From contig NZ_JARVWW010000010.1 of NCBI RefSeq assembly GCF_029846715.1, positions 1 through 64,000 on the forward strand: a DNA stretch of 64,000 nt, read 5' to 3'. Numbering within the stretch: the first letter of the stretch is position 1; each line of letters opens with the position of its first letter. This stretch comes from Bradyrhizobium nivariense. Its GTDB lineage: Bacteria > Pseudomonadota > Alphaproteobacteria > Rhizobiales > Xanthobacteraceae. The notes under the pieces were generated by a model. It was not told the DNA's origin. It did not search any database and saw nothing but the letters and a program-made list of their open reading frames with translations. Below, in pieces: positions 48,542-56,537 of the stretch. The translations under genes were made by a program, and so were the position numbers.

Positions 48542-48882
48542 CCGCTCACACATCAATGTCCACCACCCCGAGCCATGACGGACGGAGGGGAGTTCGTTCC
48601 CATCTCTTAAACTTCCCTCGGTCGCCACGAGCAGTCGGGTTGAGACAAAGCATCCGCACTGGACTGCATTTCCGATAACAAGGCCCGCGCCATCAGAATC
48701 GTCCCACATGGGGTTGCGCAAGGAAATCTTCCACTCTGACGCGCGTTGACGCCAGCACGATCTAACCAAACTGGGCGTGGGCGCCGGGCAACGATGTTCA
48801 ATGCCGGATCGGGCGTGATACCTTTCCAAGGTTCTGCCCTCTACATGCCCGTGCCATCCACCACAAAACAAAGGCCCAACAC
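48542..48882. other. Intergenic region before the Lrp-type regulator
   Basis: About 340 bases holding no convincing gene. It should contain the promoter of the regulator gene, and Lrp-type proteins usually bind their own promoter. No clear dyad was found. Confidence 0.35.
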
Positions 48883-49392
48883 ATGACCGACGCTGTGCTG
48901 CAGCTCGCCGATACCGGCCGCCGCCTCGATACCGTCGATCGCAATATCTTGACGATACTCCAGCAGGACGCCTCGTTATCCGTTGCGGAGATCGGCGACC
49001 GGGTCGGTCTGTCGTCGACGCCCTCCTGGAAGCGCATCCAGCGGCTTGAGGCCGATGGCGTCATCACGAGGCGCGTCGCACTGGTTGATCAGAACAAGAT
49101 TGGCCTGGGTCTTTCGGTATTCGTGTCCGTGGAGAGCTCTGATCACTCGGATGAGTGGCTCAAACGTTTTGCCGATGCGGTCAGTGCGATGCCCGAGGTG
49201 ATGGAATTCTATCGGATGGCCGGCGATGTCGACTACATGCTGCGCGTCGTCATTCCCGACATGCAAAGCTATGACGTGTTCTACAAGAAGCTGGTTCACA
49301 CCGTACCGCTCAAGAATGTCACTTCGCGGTTTGCGATGGAAAAGATCAAATCGATCACAGCCCTGCCGATCCCGAACGCGACAGTGGAATGA
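48883..49392 (+). CDS. Lrp/AsnC-family transcriptional regulator
   Basis: A 169-residue regulator. An N-terminal helix-turn-helix (LDTVDRNILTILQQDASLSV, then LSSTPSWKRIQRLEADGVI) is followed by a RAM effector domain (GLGLSVFVSVES, and VMEFYRMAGDVDYMLRVVIP). The length is slightly above the usual 150-160 residues because of a short N-terminal extension. It lies 190 bases before the TauABC-like operon on the same strand and is the likely regulator of that operon (inference). Effectors of this family are mostly amino acids. Confidence 0.92.
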   Translation: MTDAVLQLADTGRRLDTVDRNILTILQQDASLSVAEIGDRVGLSSTPSWKRIQRLEADGVITRRVALVDQNKIGLGLSVFVSVESSDHSDEWLKRFADAVSAMPEVMEFYRMAGDVDYMLRVVIPDMQSYDVFYKKLVHTVPLKNVTSRFAMEKIKSITALPIPNATVE

Positions 49393-49582
49393 GAAGCTTA
49401 GGCTTGGCAGAGCTCGCCCGGCGTCGAACCGCCTCTGACCAATCCCGGAGCGGAAAAGGCTATTCTTGCAATTCCCGGTGACGTGGAACGTTGCTCTACG
49501 AAACCGACGATTTCCGCAATTGCCTCGAATGAGTGTTGCCACCACAGTTCGGCGGAATTGACGTTTTCTCACAGGTTTTCCG

Positions 49583-50650
49583 ATGTCACGCTTGTCGCTC
49601 CGTGTTCCAACACCATCCGGCGGTGCCCTAGCTGTTTCGCGCCTCCACCGTCGTCAGCTGCTCGCCGGCCTTGCAGGAGCCGGAGCCGCACTCGCCTTTC
49701 ACGATCGCTCGTTTGCGCAGTCCGCGCTTAAGGGCTCGCTCGCCTATGGCAGCGTCGGCTATACTTGGGCGCTACCCTATGTCGCCGAGGCTGCGGGCTA
49801 TTGGAAAGATCAAAACGTCGAGCTGGCGGCATCTTCCTTCGAATCCGGCCGCGATGCCATGCAGGCCTTATTCTCGGGCTCGGCCGATTTCTCGGCTTCG
49901 ACGGACACGCCGCTGGTCTTCGCGGCGCTCTCCGGACTACGGCCGGTGGCCGTTGCCAATTACAGCCGCTATTCGCGCGACATGAAGATTGCCGTGCGCA
50001 GTGACGGCGCGATCGATGCCAGAGTTCCGGCCAGCTTGAAGGGACGCCGCATCGCCACCAGGATCGGCACGTCGGGCCAGTATCTGGTTGCGAAATATCT
50101 CGAGCTCGCCGGCCTCAGCGCCAGCGACGTCACGATCGTCGATCTCGCGCCCGCCAACATGGCGACGGCCCTGACCCGTGGCGACATCGATGCCTTTTGC
50201 TGGAGCAGCCAGACTTTGGCCATCGCGCAACGGCAGTCCGGCGGCAAGGTCGTCGAGATGACGCTGGACGGTATCGAACGCCATTTTCAGAGTCATCAGC
50301 TGGTCTTGACTACCGAAACCGTGATCGAGAAGAAGCCCGAACTGATTCAGGCGGCGCTGCGCGCGCTGTTCGCTGCCGAGGACAGGATCGCGAGGGATCG
50401 CGAATGGCCAAACCTGATCGCCGATCGCATCAAAACGCCCGCCGCCGATATCTCTCAGGCCACATCGACCTTCACCTTCAAGATCGGCTTCGATCCGCGC
50501 TTCCTCGACGATCTCGTCTCACAGGCCGAATGGGCGATTGCGGCCGGGCTCGCCAAGCCGCCGAAGGGCGATCTGCGAGCACTGCTGCGGTCGCTGGTGA
50601 TCGAGGGACCGACCAAGGCTCTGCATCCCGATCGCGTCACATTGACATGA
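49583..50650 (+). CDS. NitT/TauT (SsuA/TauA-like) substrate-binding protein
   Basis: A 355-residue binding protein with a twin-arginine leader (LHRRQLLAGLAGAGAALA). The mature part contains YGSVGYTWALPYVAEAAGYW, FESGRDAMQALFSGSADFSA and LKGRRIATRIGTSGQYLVAK, all family-like. The C-terminal helices include ETVIEKKPELIQAALRALF. The stop overlaps the ATPase start (ATGA). The amidohydrolase at the end of the operon suggests that the ligand has a hydrolysable C-N bond (inference). Confidence 0.87.
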   Translation: MSRLSLRVPTPSGGALAVSRLHRRQLLAGLAGAGAALAFHDRSFAQSALKGSLAYGSVGYTWALPYVAEAAGYWKDQNVELAASSFESGRDAMQALFSGSADFSASTDTPLVFAALSGLRPVAVANYSRYSRDMKIAVRSDGAIDARVPASLKGRRIATRIGTSGQYLVAKYLELAGLSASDVTIVDLAPANMATALTRGDIDAFCWSSQTLAIAQRQSGGKVVEMTLDGIERHFQSHQLVLTTETVIEKKPELIQAALRALFAAEDRIARDREWPNLIADRIKTPAADISQATSTFTFKIGFDPRFLDDLVSQAEWAIAAGLAKPPKGDLRALLRSLVIEGPTKALHPDRVTLT

Positions 50651-51426
50651 CCAGTCCGAACTCCCCCTTGATCGAAATCGCGGCGGTCTCGCAGATCTTC
50701 GCCGCGCGCGACGGTTCGCCAAGCTTCGCGCTGCGCGACGTCTCGCTGACCGTCGGCCAGGGTGAGTTCGTCTGCCTGATCGGTCCATCCGGCTGCGGCA
50801 AGACGACTCTGATGCAGCTGATCGCTGGTTTCGTCGAGCCTACGCAGGGCAAAGTGAGCTTCGCCGGCGAGCCGGTTCGCGGCCCGGATCCCAAGCGCGG
50901 CGTGGTGTTCCAGGAATATGCTCTGTTCGCCTGGATGACAGCCCGCCAGAATGTCGAGTTCGGCTTGCGCGTGCGCGGCTGGCCCGCCAAGTTGCGCGCC
51001 ACTCGCGCGTTGGCCGCGCTTGATCGCGTCGGCCTGGCCGATGCTGCTGACAAATATCCTCACGAACGTTCTGGTGGCATGCGCCAGCGCGTTGCGGTGG
51101 CACGAGCTCTGCTGGTGGAGCCCGCGGTCCTCCTGATGGACGAGCCGTTCGCCGCGGTCGACGCTATCACCCGTCAGTCGCTCCAGGAAGATTTGTTGCG
51201 GTTGTGGCGCGACAGCGAGCTATCGGTGATCTTCGTGACCCATAATATCGACGAGGCGGCGTTCCTGGCTCAGCGTGTGGTCGTCATGAGCCCGCATCCC
51301 GGAGCGATCCGCACGGACATCCGCATCAATGTCCCCTACCCGCGGAACCGCGGTAGCGCCGCGTTCGGCGCGCTCTATAGCGACATATCCGGGGCACTTG
51401 CCGACGGCACGCGGAGCGCAGCATGA
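50647..51426 (+). CDS. ABC ATPase, SsuB/TauB type
   Basis: A 259-residue ATPase. Walker A GPSGCGKTT is at residues 46-54, the Q-loop VFQEYALFAWM, Walker B LLMDEPFAAVD and the switch FVTHNIDEAAFLAQR. The signature reads RSGGM instead of LSGGQ; the first position tolerates variation in this group. It overlaps both neighbours by four bases (ATGA), so the operon is tightly coupled. Confidence 0.92.
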   Translation: MTSPNSPLIEIAAVSQIFAARDGSPSFALRDVSLTVGQGEFVCLIGPSGCGKTTLMQLIAGFVEPTQGKVSFAGEPVRGPDPKRGVVFQEYALFAWMTARQNVEFGLRVRGWPAKLRATRALAALDRVGLADAADKYPHERSGGMRQRVAVARALLVEPAVLLMDEPFAAVDAITRQSLQEDLLRLWRDSELSVIFVTHNIDEAAFLAQRVVVMSPHPGAIRTDIRINVPYPRNRGSAAFGALYSDISGALADGTRSAA

Positions 51427-52292
51427 GCATCGCCTCGTCGGACACCGCCCTGCCGCTTACACCGGACCAGCAGGCTTCCCGTTTCGAGACGGAATTTCAG
51501 GGCACGTATTGGCGATCCCGGCGTCGCGCCACGGCGCTGCGTCTGGCATTGAATGTTGCCGGTGTGCTGTTCTTTATTGCCGCCTGGGAAGCAGTCCCGC
51601 GCTGGTCGAGCTGGGTCAATGAAGTGCTGTTTCCACCGCCGTCCCAGGTGCTCCAGGCATTCTGGCCGATGCTGTGGTCAGGCGAGATCGGCCATAACAT
51701 CGCCGTCAGTCTCAAACGTGCCGCCACTGGCTTCGGCTTCGCTGTCGTACTCGGGATCGCGGCAGGACTGCTGACGGCACGGGTCCGGTTTGTTCAGTAT
51801 CTGCTGGAGCCGCTGCTTCACGGCTTTCGTGCGATCCCGACCATCGCGCTGGTGCCACTTTGCATTCTCTGGTTTGGCATCGGCGAAACAGCCAAGCTCG
51901 CCCTTGTCACCTGGGGTGCCTTCTTCCCGATCTGGATCACGACCCATATCGGCGTACGCGACGTCAATATTATCTATCTTCGTTCTGCCGCATGTCTCGG
52001 CGCCGGACCGTTCGCGACCTTGTTCCTCGTGATCCTCCCGGCCGCGCTGCCGTTCATCCTGTCGGGCTTGCGTCAGGCGATTGCGGTGTCCCTGATCGTG
52101 CTGGTCGCTGCAGAGCTTTCGGGGGCGACCGCCGGCGTCGCCTATATGATGTCGCAGGGCCACCAGCTTTTCCGGGTCGACATCATGTTCATCGGACTCG
52201 CCTTGCTGGGCGGATTCGGCTTTCTTGCAGACCGGATTTTCGTCGCCGCGGCAAGCTGGCTGTTCCCCTGGTACGATAACAGCGCACGCTAA
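51423..52292 (+). CDS. ABC permease, SsuC/TauC type
   Basis: A 289-residue permease. A cytoplasmic N-terminus of about 40 residues leads to the first helix (LALNVAGVLFFIAAWEAVP). The BPD_transp_1 core includes HNIAVSLKRAATGFGFAVVL, and the EAA-like loop NIIYLRSAACLGAGPFATLF precedes LVILPAALPFILSGLRQAI. It completes the three-component importer. One base separates it from the amidohydrolase gene. Confidence 0.92.
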   Translation: MSIASSDTALPLTPDQQASRFETEFQGTYWRSRRRATALRLALNVAGVLFFIAAWEAVPRWSSWVNEVLFPPPSQVLQAFWPMLWSGEIGHNIAVSLKRAATGFGFAVVLGIAAGLLTARVRFVQYLLEPLLHGFRAIPTIALVPLCILWFGIGETAKLALVTWGAFFPIWITTHIGVRDVNIIYLRSAACLGAGPFATLFLVILPAALPFILSGLRQAIAVSLIVLVAAELSGATAGVAYMMSQGHQLFRVDIMFIGLALLGGFGFLADRIFVAAASWLFPWYDNSAR

Positions 52293-52293
52293 G

Positions 52294-53982
52294 ATGACCC
52301 ACGCTTCCATGCCGCTGGTGCTGCGCAACGCCCGCATCATCACGTTCGACGACGCCAATCCCCGCGCCAGTGCGATCGCGCTCCGCGACGGCAAGATCAT
52401 CGCGATCGGCAGCGACGCCGATGTTCCGACTCCCCCCGACGCTCGGGAGATCGACCTCGGCGGCGCTTGCGTCATTCCCGGCTTCAACGACACCCACGCT
52501 CATATGGAGCGCGAAGGGCTGAAACATCAGCGCCCGTCGCTGGCACACGCCGGTTCGGTCGCGGATATCCTTGACACGATCCGTGGCCTCGCAGCGAGAA
52601 CTTCACCGGGTCAATGGATCATCACCATGCCGGCCGGCAAGCCGCCGTTCTATTTCGACGGCGTCGCCTCGCTCGCGGAAAAGCGGCTGCCCAACCGTTA
52701 CGAGCTCGATGCCGTCGCGCCCGATCACCCCTTCTACATTCCCGGCGTGTTCGGCAATTGGGGCAAACCGCCAGGCCACTCCGCCCTCAATTCCCGGGCA
52801 CTCGCGCTCAACGGCATCGACGCGGGATCAGCAGCTCGCTGTTCAGGCGTGGAGATAGAAACGGACGGCCATGGCCAGCCGACGGGTATCATCGTCGAGC
52901 GCAACAATCGCCCGACCGTTGAATTCGATCTGCTACCGGCCGTACCGCGGTTCGGCTTCGCCGAGCGGCTCGAAGGCGTGCGGCTGTCGCAGCGGCTCTA
53001 CAACGCCAACGGCACGACCAGCATCTACGAGGGGCACGGCTCGGCAGCCGAGACCATCTCGGTTTACCGCCGGCTCTGGGAACTCAACGAACTGACGGTA
53101 CGCGTCGGGCTGGTGGTCAGCCCGAGCTGGTCGGATCTCACAGAGGCGCGGCGGATCATGCGCGACTGGCTCGCGACCGCGCGTGGGAGCGGGCTTGGCG
53201 ACCCCTGGCTGCGGGTCTCCGGCATCCACCTCGCCTATGGCGGCGATCCCGTCGTAGCTCATTGCGCCAAGGCCCATCTTCCCGACACGGGCTGGAGCGG
53301 CTTTGTCGAGCAGGCAGTGACGCCGGCTGATTTTCGCGAAGCCAGCTTCCTCGCCGCCGAATTCGATCTTCGCCTACACACCATCGTCGGCGACCGGCTG
53401 CACGAGATCCTGCCGGTGCTCGAGGCCGTGAACGCCCGCTTTCCGCTGCGAGAACGGCGCTGGGTCATCGAGCACATCGGCCGTGCCCGCGAGGCCGACC
53501 TTCATGCGTTGGCTCGACTCGGAGTCCTCGTTACGACGATTCCGACCTACTATCTCTGGAAAGGTGGCGAGAAATATCTCGACGAGCCGGACGGGGGCGA
53601 TCTGGTGGTGCCACATCGCCGTCTCCTGAACGCAGGCGTACCGCTGGCGATCGCCACGGACAACATCCCCTATGATCCATTCTTCACGCTCTGGGTCACT
53701 TGCGCCCGCGAGGAGCGACTGAGTGGCCGGGTGATCGGGCCCGAACAGCGGCTTAACGCAGAGGAAGCGCTGCGTCTCTTCACAGTCAACGGCGCCCGTC
53801 TTACCTTCGACGAGAGCTGGAAAGGACCGCTGAAGCCTGGCTTCGCCGCGGACCTTGCCGTGTTGTCAAATGATCCAACCACGCTTCAGCTCGCGGAGAT
53901 CAAGAACCTGCGCTGCGGGCTTACCATCGTCAGCGGGCGCATTGTCCATGATGACATGCCGACGCCCAGAGCCCGGAGATAA
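52294..53982 (+). CDS. YtcJ-like amidohydrolase (amidohydrolase family 3)
   Basis: A 562-residue metal-dependent hydrolase. The N-terminal beta-sandwich piece LVLRNARIITFDDANPRASA leads to the metal-binding PGFNDTHAHM with His68 and His70. Later ligands are likely the His in IYEGHGSAAE, LHTIVGDRLHE and the Asp in IATDNIPYDPFF. The C-terminus KPGFAADLAVLSNDP is typical of the superfamily. It is the last gene of a TauABC-like operon, so the imported compound is probably cleaved by it. A formamide, cyclic amide or similar bond is possible; the family is too broad to name a substrate. Confidence 0.88.
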   Translation: MTHASMPLVLRNARIITFDDANPRASAIALRDGKIIAIGSDADVPTPPDAREIDLGGACVIPGFNDTHAHMEREGLKHQRPSLAHAGSVADILDTIRGLAARTSPGQWIITMPAGKPPFYFDGVASLAEKRLPNRYELDAVAPDHPFYIPGVFGNWGKPPGHSALNSRALALNGIDAGSAARCSGVEIETDGHGQPTGIIVERNNRPTVEFDLLPAVPRFGFAERLEGVRLSQRLYNANGTTSIYEGHGSAAETISVYRRLWELNELTVRVGLVVSPSWSDLTEARRIMRDWLATARGSGLGDPWLRVSGIHLAYGGDPVVAHCAKAHLPDTGWSGFVEQAVTPADFREASFLAAEFDLRLHTIVGDRLHEILPVLEAVNARFPLRERRWVIEHIGRAREADLHALARLGVLVTTIPTYYLWKGGEKYLDEPDGGDLVVPHRRLLNAGVPLAIATDNIPYDPFFTLWVTCAREERLSGRVIGPEQRLNAEEALRLFTVNGARLTFDESWKGPLKPGFAADLAVLSNDPTTLQLAEIKNLRCGLTIVSGRIVHDDMPTPRARR

Positions 53983-54026
53983 CTCTGGCGATTATGGCCA
54001 TGAGTCGGCGATCGTATGCGCTATGC

Positions 54027-54413
54027 TCAAACGTCAACCTTGAAGCCGAGATCGATCTCCGAAGCCGGATAACCGCCTGTCAACCCCCAATTCTCCGCTG
54101 GCACTTCGAATAGAATGATCTTGATCTGCGTTGCCGGCACGCCGAGCGCGGCTACGTTCGCGACGAGGGTTTTGTAGAGCAAGCGCTTCGCTTCAATCGA
54201 CCGACCCGAGAACAATGCCACCTCGACGCGCACATAGTGGTCCGAACGGCCGGTCGGAACGATCCGGGCGCCAGCGTCGTAGATATCCAGAACGATATCG
54301 CGGTCGTAGTCGGGTATCCTAAGCGCCGAGAGCAGTGCGGACTGAACACTCTCGATGACCTCTTGCTCCCGGTTTCGTGCCCAGAGGCCCGTCGTGATTC
54401 GTGTGCTTGGCAT
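54027..54413 (-). CDS. Tautomerase-superfamily protein
   Basis: A 128-residue protein beginning Met-Pro, so the catalytic Pro would become N-terminal after Met removal. This is characteristic of the 4-oxalocrotonate tautomerase/MIF superfamily. The two-unit length, VRVEVALFSGRSIEAKRLLY and IILFEVPAENWGLTGGYPAS match the longer (about 130-residue) tautomerases. It interconverts keto and enol forms of small acids; exact substrate unknown. It converges on the amidohydrolase gene. Confidence 0.82.
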   Translation of the reverse strand: MPSTRITTGLWARNREQEVIESVQSALLSALRIPDYDRDIVLDIYDAGARIVPTGRSDHYVRVEVALFSGRSIEAKRLLYKTLVANVAALGVPATQIKIILFEVPAENWGLTGGYPASEIDLGFKVDV

Positions 54414-54537
54414 TGGGGATACTCTCTAGAAATTGAGGCCAACTGAACATATCGAGCGCAATGATTGCCCACGCACCCTCCCCTGTCACGCCTCTTCGCC
54501 GCAACCTCAGCGCTTGAGCAAGCCAGGGTTCACTTCC

Positions 54538-56376
54538 TCAGACTGTGATCTTAGAGCTGTCGAACTTGGTGAAGCTGAATCCGTCGAACGGCTCGGCAAA
54601 CGTCGCCTTCTGCTCGCGCAGCAGGCTGATGGCGAGATTCTCTCCTTGCGGCAATGATGCCGCGGCATCGGAGCGCCAGTGGATGCCGCCCCAGGTCCGA
54701 CCACCGGAGTAGTTCAGCGCGAGCTTGTTCAATTCACCCCCAACCGTGAGCGGCGGCCCCCGGTATGAAATCAGCCGCGTCGGATCCTTCGGATCGGGCT
54801 GGACGGGATTCGGAAACTCCCGGCTCTCGTCATAGAACGCCTTCAGCAAGGTCACGGTCACCGCGGCAATGATCGCAGCGCCTCCTGGATAGGACGAGTG
54901 AAGCGGCGCTCCCTCGGGGAAGATGTGACCGAGCAGGAACGTGCCGTTCTTGTTGCGGCTTCGCTCAAGCGCTTGCGAGCCGAGCAAGCTGTCATGGATC
55001 GGATAGTCCGAGACCTTGTTGGCGAGGCGGTGGTGCACCAACCCGGAGAAAGCCTCGGGGCGCAGGATCCGCTGCTCGTACCATTTCTGGTAATAGTTGA
55101 TCCGTATTGCAAGCGAAGAAGCGAGCGCAATGATCGATTGATAGTAGGCCGCACCGAATGTCCCTGACGCGCCGCCCTGGGTCTTGGAGCGTAGATAAGG
55201 ATCTCCTGGAGCCGTCGCCGGCTTGTTCGCCGGATAGATCCCGCCATATGCCGGGTCGGCGGCAAATTCCGGCGCGCTCAGCAGTTGATTGGCAACGAAA
55301 TTGAAGGCTTGCGCGGTGTGCGCGTAGGCGCCGAGGTCGCGCCCGTTGGAAATGTAGCGCGGTGTCGTTTCGTAGGTAATGCGCTCCCGCTGCGAGTTGC
55401 CATTCTGGACGTGCAGCCATTCGTCGTACTTCGTCAGGAAATCCGGCGCAGGCGCATAGGCGCGGATTTTTGCGGAGAGGCTCTGATTGCCGAGCGGAAC
55501 GTCGCGATACAGGAATTGCGAAATCAGCGGACCGTCGATCACGCCGGGAGGCGTCACCCATCGCGGGGTCGCACCGCTCGGGTCCGCCGGATCGACGTAG
55601 GTAACGCTGCCGCGAAACAGCGTCTGGGGCGTGACACGGCCATTCGCCTTCGGTCCCTGAAAGGCGGCGATGCGGTTGAGCTCGTCAACCGCAGCCCGGA
55701 TATCCGGGTTGGAGGTCTCCTCGTTATATTCCGTGAATGGCACGTCCCTCAGCAGGGATTGCCAATAGATCTCGACCGCATCGGCCGCACGCGCGGGACT
55801 CGCGAGGGCCGGCGCCGCCGGTAGCTGGAACTGCGAGGCGTTGAGACCGTCGAGGCTCACGGCGAGAGTGCCTACGGGATTGACCAGCTTGCGCGTGCCG
55901 CCGAGCGGAATCTTCTCGAAGTCCGCGGGGCTACGCGTGGAAAACGCCACGTTCGCCAGCCGCCACGCCTCGGCATTGACCTCGCCGCGCTCGTCATGCG
56001 GCAGACCGCGGGTATCCGAGCCGATCGCGTTGGGATAACGCTGTTGATCACCGTTGTGAGGATGCGGCGGAATCGGCGTGGTGCCGACATCGCGCGCGAG
56101 CTTCTGCCGCAACTCCACCGCGCGCCGGCGGAAGCCTTCGTCGTAACTGGTGGCGGACGCTTGCGACCGGTCGGATGTACCAGCCGGCTTTTCCTTGGCA
56201 AGCGCGGGCCCCGTCGGCCCCGCTACGGCAAGGGCTGCCGCGGCCGCACCAGCGCCAATAAATTCGCGGCGTGTACCGTGTTTTGCACCATCACCGTTCT
56301 GCTCCCGCCGCGCGCGCTGACGCTGCTCCGCGGCGCTGACAGTGGGGACGTCGTGTCGTGAAAACTTGTCAGACAT
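54538..56376 (-). CDS. Vanadium-dependent haloperoxidase-like (PAP2-fold) protein, acid-base His missing
   Basis: A 612-residue protein with a Tat signal (TRREFIGAGAAAAALAVAGP). It belongs to the algal-type vanadium bromoperoxidase group. The phosphate/vanadate motif includes Lys431 and Arg439 (KWYEQRILRPE), then PEGAPLHSSYPGGAA, then GGRTWGGIHWRSD with Arg560 and the vanadate-ligand His566. In known enzymes the second motif reads SYPxGHA and its His is the acid-base; here residue 500 is Ala. It may therefore lack peroxidase activity or work differently. GGAG lies before the ATG at 56376. Confidence 0.85.
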   Translation of the reverse strand: MSDKFSRHDVPTVSAAEQRQRARREQNGDGAKHGTRREFIGAGAAAAALAVAGPTGPALAKEKPAGTSDRSQASATSYDEGFRRRAVELRQKLARDVGTTPIPPHPHNGDQQRYPNAIGSDTRGLPHDERGEVNAEAWRLANVAFSTRSPADFEKIPLGGTRKLVNPVGTLAVSLDGLNASQFQLPAAPALASPARAADAVEIYWQSLLRDVPFTEYNEETSNPDIRAAVDELNRIAAFQGPKANGRVTPQTLFRGSVTYVDPADPSGATPRWVTPPGVIDGPLISQFLYRDVPLGNQSLSAKIRAYAPAPDFLTKYDEWLHVQNGNSQRERITYETTPRYISNGRDLGAYAHTAQAFNFVANQLLSAPEFAADPAYGGIYPANKPATAPGDPYLRSKTQGGASGTFGAAYYQSIIALASSLAIRINYYQKWYEQRILRPEAFSGLVHHRLANKVSDYPIHDSLLGSQALERSRNKNGTFLLGHIFPEGAPLHSSYPGGAAIIAAVTVTLLKAFYDESREFPNPVQPDPKDPTRLISYRGPPLTVGGELNKLALNYSGGRTWGGIHWRSDAAASLPQGENLAISLLREQKATFAEPFDGFSFTKFDSSKITV

Positions 56377-56537
56377 TTCCGGCTCCGCTTTCGCGTATGT
56401 GCTCCGCAAATGCGGCTCCACATGCACGTGAAGCGTAGGGGTGCGACGCGAAATCTGTCCATAATTTTTCTGCACTATAATTCACGGCGAAGCGATCGCT
56501 CTATTTTGCAAATGCGATGTTGTGTGAAGAGTTTCAC

